A stretch of DNA of 64,000 nt from Halomonas korlensis. Its GTDB lineage: Bacteria > Pseudomonadota > Gammaproteobacteria > Pseudomonadales > Halomonadaceae. Shown piece after piece: positions 53,800 through 63,345 of the stretch. The stretch's first letter is position 1, and each line of letters starts with the position of its first letter. Position numbers and translations under genes: made by a program. The notes beneath the pieces were generated by a model. It ran no database searches. It had not been told where the DNA came from and saw only the letters and a list, made by a program, of their open reading frames with translations. Location: contig NZ_FPBP01000004.1 of NCBI RefSeq assembly GCF_900116705.1, positions 1-64,000 on the forward strand, given 5' to 3'.

Positions 53800-56700
53800 T
53801 CATGCCTTGTGGCCGAGCTTGCCGCCCAGCACCAGCATGCAAGGCGTCAGCAGCAGCGTCAGGCCCGTCGCGAACACCAGGCCGCCGGCAATGGCGCTGG
53901 AGAGCTGCGTCCACCACTGGGTGGATGGCGCCCCGATCCCCAGGCTGGGCTCGAGCAGGTTGACATTAATCCCCAGCACCATCGGCATCAGCCCCAGCAC
54001 GGTGGTGATCGCGGTCAAGAGCACCGGGCGCAGGCGCAGACCGCCGGCTTCCAACGCGGCCTCGAATGGCGCGAGGCCTTCGCCACGCAGCTGGTTGTAG
54101 GCATCGATCAGCACGATGTTGTTGTTCACCACAATCCCCGCCAGGGCAATGATGCCCATCCCCACCATGACGATCCCGAATGGCTGGCCATTGACCAGCA
54201 ACCCCATGAGCACGCCCGCCGTCGAGAAGACGATGGCCGAGAGTACCAGCGACGCCTGATAGAGGCTGTTGAACTGCGTTACCAAGATCAAGGCCATCAG
54301 CGCGATGGCGATCAAAAATGCCGTGGAAAGAAAGCGCATGGTCTCCTGCTGGTCTTCCTGCTCGCCGGCCACCCCGACCAGTACGTCATCGGGCGGCGTT
54401 CCCATCGCCTCGAGCAAGGCGTTCAGGCGCTCTTCGGGCTGGAAACCCTCGGCAATATCAGCCTCCAGGGAGATGGCCCGCCGGCCGTCGATGCGATGCA
54501 GGGTACCCACCTTGGGCGCCGGCACAAGTTCGGTAAAATGCGCGACCGGCACCTGCCCCCGCGAGGTATTGAGCGACAACCGCCCGAGCTGGCCCAGCGA
54601 GCGCCACTGCTCGGGCAGGCGTACGCGGATGTCCACTTCATCGCGGGCACCGGCGGGGCGATAGGTGGCGACCTGCAGCCCGGTGGTCACCAGTTGCACA
54701 GCACTGCCCACCGCCGTGACATCGGCACCCATCCGCGCAGCCGCTTCACGGTCGACATTCAATCGCCACTCGATGCCGGGCAGGCTACGGTTATCCTCGA
54801 TGTCCACGAACCCGCCCAGGCGCTGCATCTCGGCCCGAATGCGATCCACCGTCGCCTTGATCTGTGCGTCGGTGGCGGCACTGATCTCGAGCTGTATCGG
54901 CTTGCCGCCCCCCGGCCCCATGTCCTGCTCGCGGAATTCCAGCTGCACGCCGGGCAGGTCACGGGTTCGCTCTGCCATCTCGTCCATGATCCGGCTGGCT
55001 GGACGGCGCGCCTGCCAGTCGATCAGCTGGAACTGCACGGTGCCGATCACGTCGTTACCGAGCTGCTCGTTGGCGACGGCATAGGAGCGCGCATACAGCG
55101 ACTGTACCTCGCGCATGCCGGCCAGTCGCGCCTCGACGCGCCGCACAATGGCATCCTTCTCTTCGACCGAGAAATCACCACGCGCACGCACCATCACCTG
55201 GGCACTGTCGGGGTCGACCTCGGGGAAGAACTCCACGCCGTGGTTGAAGCGCCCGTAACCGACAAAGATCAGCCCCATCACCAGGATGGTCATCAGCAGC
55301 GTCAGGCCCGGGCGGGCCAGCAGGCGCGCCAGCAGCCGGCGGTAGAGCCGCCCGCCGGGCGTGATCCAGTCGCCCCGGCCGCCGCTGGTAACCAGGCGCC
55401 GGGTCACCAGCGCCCCCAGGGTCGGCAGGAAGATCAGCGCCATGGCAAGCGACGCCAACAGACACAGAATGACCGTGGCCGGCAGATACTTCATGAATTC
55501 GCCCACCACGCCGGGCCAGAACAGCAGCGGCACAAAGACCGCCAGGGTGGTGGCGGTGGAAGCAATGACCGGCCAGCTCATTCGATGGGCCGCATTGAGC
55601 CAGGCATCGTGCGGCGCCTGTCCTTCGTGCAGGTTGCGGTCGGCCAGTTCGCTGACCACGATAGCCCCGTCGACCAGCATGCCGGCGACCAGAATCAGCG
55701 CAAACAGCACCACGATATTCAGCGTGTAGCCGACCATCCAGATCAGCAGGATGCCGGTCAGGAAGGCCCCTGGAATGGTCAGCCCCACCATCAACGCGGC
55801 GCGCCCGCCCATTACCGCGAGGATCACCACCAGCACCAGCACCACCGCGGTAATCACATTGTTGAGCAGCTCCGAGAGCATGTCCTCGACCATCTCGGAC
55901 TGGTCCATGATGGTAGTTACCGAAAGTGTTTCGGGCAGGCGCGAGGCAGCCTCCTCCAGCACGCCGCGCACCCCCTGAATGGTGGCGATCAGGTTGGCCC
56001 CGGCGCGCTTGGAAATCTCCAGCACCATCGCCGATTCGCCGTCGATGCGCGCGAAGCCCTGCGGATCCTTGAAGGTCGGGCGGATCCAGGCCACGTCACC
56101 GAAGGTCACCACGCGATCGCCGTCCACCTTGACCGGCATCGCGAGGACATCGTCCAGCGTCTCGATCACCCCGGGAACCTTGACCGCCGTTCGGCCGGCG
56201 CCGGTGTCCAGGCTGCCCGCCGCCACCAGGCGATTATTGCGGGTGACCAGGTTGAAGAGCGTATCGAAGTCCACGCCGTAGCTTTCCAGCACCAGCGGGT
56301 CGACCACCACTTCCAGCAGCGCCTCGCGCTCGCCGCCGATATCGACCTCGAGCACCTGGGGTATGCCTTCGATGGCCTCCTGAAGACGGCGCGCCACGGC
56401 CAGACGCTCGGCCTCCTCCAGGTTGCCCGAGAGCCCGAGCGAGAGTACCGGGAACAGGCCCACGTTGACCTCGATCACCCGAGGCTCCTCGGCCTCGTCG
56501 GGCAGCGAGGCATTGGCGATGTCGACCCGCTCGCGCACGTCGGCCATGGCGCGGCGCGGGTCGAAGCCGGCGTCGAACTCAAGCGTCACCGACGCGTGCC
56601 CCTCGCTGGACTGCGAGGTCATCTTGCGCACCCCTTCGATGGCCCGCAGTTCCTGCTCCATGGGTCGCACCAGCAAGCGTTCGCCGTCCTCGGGGCTCAC

Positions 56701-56862
56701 CCCCTCCAGCGCCAGCGCCACGTAGATCATCGGGATGGCGATATCGGGGTTGGCTTCCTTGGGTACCGCCTGCCAGGCCGCCAGACCGGCGATCAGCAGC
56801 GCCGCCAGCAACAACAGGGTGGTGCGGGTACGGTTCAGCGCCGCCTCGATCAAGGTGCGCAT
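53800..56862 (-). CDS. RND efflux transporter, inner-membrane pump
   Basis: This 1020-residue pump has the RND pattern of 12 spans with two large periplasmic loops. Segments seen are EANPDIAIPMIYVALALEGV, DVRERVDIANASLPDEAEEP, and the helix-4 motif AGMLVDGAIVVSE. In AcrB-type pumps that motif has two Asp (LVDDAIV), while here the second is Gly, as in some TriC/VexK-like branches. The partner fusion protein is encoded 2 bp upstream in the same direction. No outer-membrane factor is adjacent, so it probably uses a TolC from elsewhere. Confidence 0.93.
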   Translation of the reverse strand: MRTLIEAALNRTRTTLLLLAALLIAGLAAWQAVPKEANPDIAIPMIYVALALEGVSPEDGERLLVRPMEQELRAIEGVRKMTSQSSEGHASVTLEFDAGFDPRRAMADVRERVDIANASLPDEAEEPRVIEVNVGLFPVLSLGLSGNLEEAERLAVARRLQEAIEGIPQVLEVDIGGEREALLEVVVDPLVLESYGVDFDTLFNLVTRNNRLVAAGSLDTGAGRTAVKVPGVIETLDDVLAMPVKVDGDRVVTFGDVAWIRPTFKDPQGFARIDGESAMVLEISKRAGANLIATIQGVRGVLEEAASRLPETLSVTTIMDQSEMVEDMLSELLNNVITAVVLVLVVILAVMGGRAALMVGLTIPGAFLTGILLIWMVGYTLNIVVLFALILVAGMLVDGAIVVSELADRNLHEGQAPHDAWLNAAHRMSWPVIASTATTLAVFVPLLFWPGVVGEFMKYLPATVILCLLASLAMALIFLPTLGALVTRRLVTSGGRGDWITPGGRLYRRLLARLLARPGLTLLMTILVMGLIFVGYGRFNHGVEFFPEVDPDSAQVMVRARGDFSVEEKDAIVRRVEARLAGMREVQSLYARSYAVANEQLGNDVIGTVQFQLIDWQARRPASRIMDEMAERTRDLPGVQLEFREQDMGPGGGKPIQLEISAATDAQIKATVDRIRAEMQRLGGFVDIEDNRSLPGIEWRLNVDREAAARMGADVTAVGSAVQLVTTGLQVATYRPAGARDEVDIRVRLPEQWRSLGQLGRLSLNTSRGQVPVAHFTELVPAPKVGTLHRIDGRRAISLEADIAEGFQPEERLNALLEAMGTPPDDVLVGVAGEQEDQQETMRFLSTAFLIAIALMALILVTQFNSLYQASLVLSAIVFSTAGVLMGLLVNGQPFGIVMVGMGIIALAGIVVNNNIVLIDAYNQLRGEGLAPFEAALEAGGLRLRPVLLTAITTVLGLMPMVLGINVNLLEPSLGIGAPSTQWWTQLSSAIAGGLVFATGLTLLLTPCMLVLGGKLGHKA

Positions 56863-56864
56863 GC

Positions 56865-57962
56865 TCAGCGAGCCTCCGCCGGCCGCTCGCCGGCCTCGGC
56901 CATGACCGCGGTGACTCGCTCGCCTTCCTCGACGAGCCCCCCGCCCAGGGTGATCAGGCGCACGCGTTCGGGCAACCCGGCCACGCGCGCCGCATCGGCA
57001 TCGGCCTGCACCAGACTGACATTCGAGACCGTCACGCGATCCTGCTCATCGAGGTGCTTCACGCTCAGTTGCCCCTCGTCATCGAGTACCAGCAACGCCG
57101 GCGACAACCGATGCACGGCGCGCTCGTCGAGCAGGATCATCAGCGTGGCGCTGGCACCGGCCAGCCGGCGGCGCTCAGGATTGTCGAGGGTGGCCTCGAC
57201 GTAGAAGGTGCGGGTCGAGGGATCGGCACGGCTGGCGATGTGGGTGAGCTCGCCCGTCAACTGCGAGCCATCGAGCAGCTCCACCTCGACGGGCAGGCCG
57301 GTAGACAGTGCCGCCACCTCACCCTGAGCGATCCAGGCACTGGCGACCAGGCGTCGGTCATCCACCAGGCGACCAAAGGTCTCGCCGACCTGAATCACAT
57401 CGCCGATGTCCACGTCCCGCCGGTCGAACACCCCGTCAAAGGGCGCGACGGGTGCCAGCTCGTCCTGCGCGGTACGCAGCTCGGCGACTTCGGCGGCCGC
57501 GGTGCTGACACTCGCCTGCCGTCGCAGGTACTCGGGACGCGACATCAGCTGGCGCTGGCGAAGCGATTCGGCGCCCTCGAGTTCGGCACGCGCCAGGGTC
57601 AGGTCGGCCTCGGCGCGGTCCAGCTGCGCCTGGAGATCATCGGCCGCGAGTCGCACCAGCACCTCGCCGGCCTCCACGGCGGCGCCCAGCTCAACCGGCA
57701 GCTCGGCCACCCGGCCCGCCCGGCGGCTTCGCAGCTCGAGCTCCCGGTCGGCCTCGAGCTGGCCCTGGGTCACCAGACGAGGCTGGAAGGAGGCTGCCTC
57801 GCTATGACGCACCTCGACACGCGTGGGGGCTTCTTCGCGCGGTTCGGTCCCCGACGGTGCGGCAGTCTGGAACTGCTGCACGTCACCGAGGGCGAGCCAC
57901 AGCAACAGCGCCAGCAAGAGGCCGGCAGCAAGCAGGTACGACAGGGGGGGACGACGGGGCAT
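56865..57962 (-). CDS. RND efflux membrane-fusion protein (HlyD/AcrA type)
   Basis: The 365-residue protein has an N-terminal membrane anchor (LSYLLAAGLLLALLLWLALG). A split lipoyl domain follows (RAGRVAELPVELGAAVEAGE and PFDGVFDRRDVDIGDVIQVG), with a short alpha-helical hairpin between, then a beta-barrel and a membrane-proximal part. ATG at 57962 has AGGAAGG 5-6 bases upstream. It is the first gene of the efflux pair, divergent from a LysE remnant. Confidence 0.92.
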   Translation of the reverse strand: MPRRPPLSYLLAAGLLLALLLWLALGDVQQFQTAAPSGTEPREEAPTRVEVRHSEAASFQPRLVTQGQLEADRELELRSRRAGRVAELPVELGAAVEAGEVLVRLAADDLQAQLDRAEADLTLARAELEGAESLRQRQLMSRPEYLRRQASVSTAAAEVAELRTAQDELAPVAPFDGVFDRRDVDIGDVIQVGETFGRLVDDRRLVASAWIAQGEVAALSTGLPVEVELLDGSQLTGELTHIASRADPSTRTFYVEATLDNPERRRLAGASATLMILLDERAVHRLSPALLVLDDEGQLSVKHLDEQDRVTVSNVSLVQADADAARVAGLPERVRLITLGGGLVEEGERVTAVMAEAGERPAEAR

Positions 57963-58142
57963 GGAGCCTTCCTGGGAGCGGTGTTTCAGGCGGTAGCGCA
58001 ACGATCAGCGAGCAGGCGAATCGGCCTACACCGCGCGGCGGTCGAAATCTTCGGGCTGAAGGTCACAAAAAGCAAGTACAGCGGTTTATGCTACCAAATC
58101 CAGTGAATCGCCCCGACCCCCCTTTAGCAGGAAGACGTTTGC

Positions 58143-58220
58143 ATGGGAGCCATCGCGTTTCTCGGCCCCGCCGCTCTCTACATGATCTCGATGACCATAA
58201 CGCCGGGACCCAACAACTAG
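58143..58220 (+). pseudogene. LysE/RhtB exporter remnant (N-terminus only)
   Basis: The frame begins MGAIAFLGPAALYMISMTIT and continues to PGPNN, then meets TAG. ITPGPNN is the signature at the start of LysE/RhtB amino-acid exporters. After the stop a few in-frame residues (TLIGG) remain before the 3' end of the creatininase-like gene, so nearly all of the exporter is deleted. The ribosome binding site AGGAAG is still present. Confidence 0.8.
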
Positions 58221-58256
58221 ACGCTCATCGGAGGGCCCACCGCCACTACTGCGCCT

Positions 58257-59029
58257 TCAGGCCTGGCCAACGAAGGCGCGATAGGCTTCCCAAGCGTCTT
58301 CCACGCCCGCTTCCAGAAAGTGTGCGCCGTGTTCACGACGCGAAAGTGATGGGTCCGAGCCCATGCGGCCGTCGGGGAAACGGTGGCGAAACACGTCGGC
58401 GGTACAGTCGGCACTGCCGTGGGGCGCGACCCCTCGCGTCATGGTCACTTGCTTCTCGAGGCCGGCGGCATGCCAGGCCAGCGACACCTCGGAAGCAGTG
58501 GCATGATAGCCCTCGGCGTCGCCATAGAGCTCGCTGGCCAGCTCCCGCCCGCGCCGGCCCATGAACCAGTTGAACAGGGTAAGGCTCAGCTCGTTCGGGT
58601 CCTGGTTATTGTCCTTGCCTTGTTTTTTTGGCGACTGGGCAAGCTGCGCTCGCTGTATACCTCGGCGAAAGCCGCCTTGATGGTGGCGATGTTGCCGCCG
58701 TGGCCGTTGAGAAAGAACACCTGCGTGAAACCGTGGCGAGCCAGCGACTCGATGGTGTCGCGCAGCACCGCGATCAGGGTGCTGGGGCGCAAGCTGAGGG
58801 TGCCGGGAAAGGCCAGATGGTGCTGCGCCATGCCAATGTTCTGAGTCGGCCCCACCAGCACGCCGTGTCGTTCGCCCAGCGCCCAGGCAATCGCCTCCGG
58901 ACACAACGCGTCGGTGCCGACCAGGCCGTTGGGGCCGTGCTGTTCGGTGGAGCCGATAGGCAGGATGATGCCTCGGGAGTGCTGGAGATAGGCGTCGACT
59001 TCCTGCCAGGTGGCGTGTTGCAGTCTCAT
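58257..59029 (-). pseudogene. Creatininase-family amidohydrolase with poly-A frameshift
   Basis: From ATG 59029 (GGAG 7 bases upstream) the first frame gives ILPIGSTEQHGPNGLVGTDA, FPGTLSLRPSTL and FFLNGHGGNIATI, the metal and active-site motifs of the creatininase family. In the run of seven A (minus strand, near 58622-58628) the frame breaks. One extra A would join it to the frame that continues as QGKDNNQDPNELSLTLFNWF and WHAAGLEKQVTMTRGVAPHG, giving about 257 residues, the family's usual length. It may be a mutation, a sequence error in the homopolymer, or slippage. Confidence 0.82.
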
Positions 59030-59249
59030 TAGACAACTCCTCGATTGTCTCTCAATGTCCCTCGAATCTTTACCGAAGCTGCCTTGCAGCCCCAACGGGT
59101 GGGCCACACCGTTCATTGCCCCGATGATCGGCAGATGCCTGAGCTGGAAGGGCTCCATACGTGCCAGCCAGGGCTCGAACTAAGCTGGGCTTGTTGGGGG
59201 GTCGCTTTTCATCATTATTGTTCTCCTGGCGGTGGGGGTAGCCAATCAT

Positions 59250-59279
59250 AAAAAGTGCCGGCCCTCTCGGGCCGGCACT
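59250..59279 (-). terminator. Strong intrinsic terminator of putA
   Basis: AGTGCCGGCCC and GGGCCGGCACT form a perfect 11-bp stem with loop TCTC (59254-59279). On the minus strand TTTTTA follows. It begins 6 bp after the putA stop and also lies ahead of the creatininase-like gene. Confidence 0.92.
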
Positions 59280-59284
59280 CTTAT

Positions 59285-62200
59285 TCATTCGGCTGTCGCC
59301 AGCAGGCTGGCATTGCCACCCGCGGCAGTGGTGTCAATGCACAGATGACGTTCCACCACATAGCGTTCCGGCGAAATGGTCTGGGTCTCGAGCGACACGA
59401 TGGCACCATCTCGCTTGGCCAGCGCTACGCGCAGCTCGTGAGTCCAGTCGCTAACGCCGGCCGCGGCCACCGCCGCGATGCCTCTGATGTCGCTCAGCGT
59501 CTCGGCCGCGATGCTCCCATCGAGTCCGGCGACGGGCGCCCCGGCATCGATCAGCGGCCGTACGGCCTGCGCCGCGCCTGGCGCGACGACCAACGCCGCA
59601 CAGCCCGCGCCGAGGACTTGCGCTGCCTGGGCCACGGCGATATCGAGCGTCGGCCCGAGACAGAGCACCGGACCCTTCGGATACAGCGCCAGGCGGTTGC
59701 TTTCTCCCGTCGGCCCCGGCAGCGTCTGTGGTGTCATGTCCAGCGCCGCGGTCTCGGCGAGCGCCTTGCGGATCACGCCACCCTTGCCGGAAAGCGCCTT
59801 GCGCAGCACCTCGACCCGATCGGGTCGCGCCGCCCAGTTACGCGCGTCCAGTCCGTCAATGGCCGACTGGAGATCACCGAGGGTCACGGCATTCCCCTTT
59901 GGCGGCTCGTGACGTTCCGCGGCTATGGTGCGGCGGAACCGGTTGACGTAGAGCGGGCCGCCGGCTTTGGGCCCCGTACCCGAGAGGCCCTCGCCCCCGA
60001 AGGGCTGGGAGCCGACAATGGCGCCGATCTGGTTGCGGTTGACGTAGATATTGCCGACATGGATGCGCTCGACGATCTGCTGCACGCGGTCATCGATCCG
60101 CGTATGCAGCCCGAAGGTCAGTCCGTAGCCCCGGTCGTTGATGGCGTCGACCACCTTGTCGATGTCCCGTGCCTTGAAGGTGGCCACGTGCAGGACCGGG
60201 CCGAAGATCTCGCGTTCGAGATCCTCGATGCCCCCTACCTTGACCACGGCCGGGGTGACGAAGGTGCCGACGTCCGGCGCGGGCAGCGTCTTCAGTACCT
60301 TGCCGGCCTTCTTATGCGCCGCCACATAGGCGCTGATTTCGGCCTGGGCGTCGGCATCGATCACCGGCGAGACGTCGGTGTCGGTATTCCAGGGATCGCC
60401 GATGGTGAGCGCGTCCATCGCCCCATCGAGCATATGGAGCAGCCGCTCGCGCGCCTCTTCCTGGACATAGAGCATCCGCAGCGCCGAGCAGCGCTGGCCG
60501 GCTGACTGGAAGGAGGAGATCAGGATGTCGCGCACCGCCTGTTCGGTCAGCGCCGTGGAGTCCACGATCATGGAATTGAGTCCGCCGGTTTCGGCGATCA
60601 GCACCGCATCCGGCCCCGCATTCTGCGCCAGGGCCTTGTGGATGATCTGCGCCACCGGCGTCGAGCCGGTGAAACAAACACCGGCAATGCGCGGATCACT
60701 GGTGAGCGGCCCGCCCACCGTCGGGCCATCACCGGGCAGCAGCTGCAGCGCCGCCTCGGGCAGGCCGGCCTCGCGCATCAACTCGACGGCCCGCGCGGCG
60801 ATCAAGGGCGTCTGCTCGGCAGGCTTGGCGAGCACCGCATTGCCGGCTGCCAAGGCCGCTGCGATCTGGCCGGTGAAGATGGCCAGCGGAAAGTTCCATG
60901 GGCTGATGCAGACGAAGATGCCGCGGGCGCTGCCGGGCTCTTCAGCCTCCAGCCGCTCGCCCTCATTGGCGTAGTAGCGCAGGAAATCCACCGCCTCGCG
61001 CACCTCGGCGATGCCATCGAACATCATCTTGCCGGCCTCGCGCGTCGTGATCACGGTCAGCTCGGCGATGTGTTTCTCGTAGAGATCGGCGGTGCGGCGC
61101 AGCACCTCGGCCCGTTCCGCCACCGGACGCGCCGACCAGTCGCGAAAGCCTTCCTTGGCGGCGTCGAGCGCGGCCGACACCTCATCCGCGGTGGCCTCGT
61201 GCACCTGGCCGACCAGGCGCGAGCCGTCGGCGGGCGACATGGCATCGCGGGCCGGCCCCTGGGGAGCCGGGTTCCCGGCCAGCATGGGCCCGGCGGTCCA
61301 GGTAGTGTCGGCGAATTCCTCGCGCGCAGCCAACAACGGCAGGATCGAGGCAGGTTCGTTGATCCGGTAGCCCCGCGAGTTCTTGCGCTCGGGGGCGAAG
61401 AGCTCGCCCGGCTGGCGGATCGATGGGCTGGGAATGGCGTCGCCCAGACGCAGCATCTCGGCCACCGGGTCGCGTGCGACCTCGCTGGTGGGAATCGATG
61501 TATCCACCACCTGGTTCACGAACGAGGAGTTCGCCCCGTTCTCGAGCAGACGACGAACCAGGTAGGCCAGCAGGTCGCGGTGCGCGCCGACCGGCGCGTA
61601 GATGCGGCAGTGCGTGCCTTCCGACTGCTTGACGATGTGGTGCAATGATTCGCCCATGCCATGCAGACGCTGGAACTCGTAGCTGTCCTTGTCGTCGCCC
61701 GCCATGGCCACCACGGCGGCACAGGTATGGGCGTTGTGGGTCGCGAACTGGGGGTAGATGCGGTCACGCCGGTCGAGCAGCATCTGGGCGCAGGCCATGT
61801 AACTGACGTCGGTATTGACCTTGCGGGTGAAGACCGGGAAGGTCTCGACGCCCATCTCCTGCGACAGCTTGATCTCGGTATCCCAGTAGGCGCCCTTGAC
61901 CAGCCGCACCATGATCCTGCGGTCGAACCGCTCGGCGAGCTCGTAGAGTGTCTCGATCATTGGCGCAGCGCGGCGTCCGTAGGCCTGCACCACGACCCCG
62001 AAGCCATCCCATCCAGCGAGGCTAGGATCGGACATCAGCGCCTCGATGACGTCGAGCGACAGGTCCAGCCGGTCCTGTTCCTCGGCATCGATATTGAAGC
62101 CGATGTTGGCCCTGGCCGCCTGCTGCACCAGCTCCTTTGCTCGCGGCACGAGCTCATTCATCACCGTGTCGCGGTGGCTGTATTCATAGCGTGGGTGCAG

Positions 62201-62950
62201 TGCTGAGAGCTTCACCGAGATGCCGGGGCTTCCGCGCACATCGCCCTTGGCCTGCTTGGCGATCGCGGTGATCGCCTTGGCGTAGGCTTCGTGATAACGA
62301 ACGGCGTCCTCGTCGGTACGCGCCGCCTCGCCCAGCATGTCGTAGGAGTAGGTATAACCCTGCTTCTCGAGCTCGCGGGCATTCTTCATACCCTCCTCGA
62401 TGGTCTGGCCGAGCACGAACTGGCGTCCGAGGATCTTCATCGACCGGCCGACCGCGGTGCGCACCACCGGTTCACCCATGCGGCGCACCAGGCCGCGGAG
62501 TGCCCGCGCCGGGCCCTTTGGGTCGTCGTCCAGCACCTTGCCGGTCAGCATCAGCGCCCAGGTCGAGGCGTTGACCATCGACGACGATGACTTGCCCAAA
62601 TGCGCGCCCCAGTCGGACGGCTCGATCTTGTCGTGGATAAGATCGTCGATGGTTTCGGCATCGGGCACGCGCAGCAGCGCTTCTGCCAGGCACATGAGGC
62701 CAACGCCCTCGGCGGTCGAGAGCCCGTACTCGGCCAGGAACGCCTCCATCATCGAGGGCGACCTTTCCTTGCGCACACGATCCACATAGTTCGCGCCGAC
62801 GGCGGCCACCTTGCGGCGGTCGTCCTCCGACAGCTTGATCTGTCCGACAAGCTCGTGCAGCACGTCCGCCTCGGCGGCGGCGTAATTGGCACGGATGCGC
62901 GAGCGAAGCTCGCTCACGTCATCCTGCAGATGAAGGTTTGCTTCGTTCAT
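59285..62950 (-). CDS. putA: Bifunctional proline dehydrogenase / P5C dehydrogenase (PutA)
   Basis: PutA oxidises proline to glutamate in two steps, using FAD and then NAD. The 1221-residue protein has an N-terminal alpha domain and the proline dehydrogenase barrel (GRRAAPMIETLYELAERFDR, RLVKGAYWDTEIK). The aldehyde dehydrogenase part has ISPWNFPLAIFTGQ and catalytic Cys in SAGQRCSALR. A C-terminal domain closes it. It lacks the ribbon-helix-helix DNA-binding segment of E. coli PutA (1320 residues), so it probably does not regulate its own gene. ATG at 62950 follows AAGGAGAG by 8 bases. In a halophile it would dispose of proline taken up as an osmolyte. Confidence 0.95.
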   Translation of the reverse strand: MNEANLHLQDDVSELRSRIRANYAAAEADVLHELVGQIKLSEDDRRKVAAVGANYVDRVRKERSPSMMEAFLAEYGLSTAEGVGLMCLAEALLRVPDAETIDDLIHDKIEPSDWGAHLGKSSSSMVNASTWALMLTGKVLDDDPKGPARALRGLVRRMGEPVVRTAVGRSMKILGRQFVLGQTIEEGMKNARELEKQGYTYSYDMLGEAARTDEDAVRYHEAYAKAITAIAKQAKGDVRGSPGISVKLSALHPRYEYSHRDTVMNELVPRAKELVQQAARANIGFNIDAEEQDRLDLSLDVIEALMSDPSLAGWDGFGVVVQAYGRRAAPMIETLYELAERFDRRIMVRLVKGAYWDTEIKLSQEMGVETFPVFTRKVNTDVSYMACAQMLLDRRDRIYPQFATHNAHTCAAVVAMAGDDKDSYEFQRLHGMGESLHHIVKQSEGTHCRIYAPVGAHRDLLAYLVRRLLENGANSSFVNQVVDTSIPTSEVARDPVAEMLRLGDAIPSPSIRQPGELFAPERKNSRGYRINEPASILPLLAAREEFADTTWTAGPMLAGNPAPQGPARDAMSPADGSRLVGQVHEATADEVSAALDAAKEGFRDWSARPVAERAEVLRRTADLYEKHIAELTVITTREAGKMMFDGIAEVREAVDFLRYYANEGERLEAEEPGSARGIFVCISPWNFPLAIFTGQIAAALAAGNAVLAKPAEQTPLIAARAVELMREAGLPEAALQLLPGDGPTVGGPLTSDPRIAGVCFTGSTPVAQIIHKALAQNAGPDAVLIAETGGLNSMIVDSTALTEQAVRDILISSFQSAGQRCSALRMLYVQEEARERLLHMLDGAMDALTIGDPWNTDTDVSPVIDADAQAEISAYVAAHKKAGKVLKTLPAPDVGTFVTPAVVKVGGIEDLEREIFGPVLHVATFKARDIDKVVDAINDRGYGLTFGLHTRIDDRVQQIVERIHVGNIYVNRNQIGAIVGSQPFGGEGLSGTGPKAGGPLYVNRFRRTIAAERHEPPKGNAVTLGDLQSAIDGLDARNWAARPDRVEVLRKALSGKGGVIRKALAETAALDMTPQTLPGPTGESNRLALYPKGPVLCLGPTLDIAVAQAAQVLGAGCAALVVAPGAAQAVRPLIDAGAPVAGLDGSIAAETLSDIRGIAAVAAAGVSDWTHELRVALAKRDGAIVSLETQTISPERYVVERHLCIDTTAAGGNASLLATAE

Positions 62951-63345
62951 GGTCGGTCTCTCCTTGCTACCCGACACACAGCGTCGATGCGCCAGCCGGA
63001 TGTTGTCGTTGTTGTTGAAAGGCTATTAAGTCGCTTGGGTGTCTGCCCTCGAGTGGAACCCAGCGTCTCCAGCGCCAAGATGGCGGCATCGAGGACCTCG
63101 GTGGCGCTGCCTGTGCCCTGGAACAGCATGACCTCGTTGTCGGCCTCGTGTCCGATTAACAGACGTAGCCTCTCAGTGTAGTGCCTGGGTCGCGTAGTGT
63201 CTGGAGCGCTCGCTGGGACTCGAACCTCAGGTCAACTTCATTTCAACGATGCTGCATCTACGTCTCTGTTGGGCACCGAACGATTAGTGGCTCTTTATTT
63301 AGGGGGGAGGCGGCGTAGGCCTCGATTTTCCTGCCGCTTGGCGAC
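62951..63345. other. putA upstream region with an unrecognised coding-like fragment
   Basis: On the minus strand 63020-63183 reads HYTERLRLLIGHEADNEVML and FQGTGSATEVLDAAILALET with GC-rich codon use, like part of a real protein. There is no start upstream, and the frame runs into the putA leader. It may be a fragment of a lost gene. I do not recognise the family. The rest of the gap presumably holds the putA promoter. Confidence 0.35.

Noticed and set aside
53206..57204. A 1332-residue plus-strand open frame across the RND operon
   Set aside because: It is opposite the RND pump and rich in Gln, His and Arg, as expected of reverse-complement reading of hydrophobic GC-rich codons.
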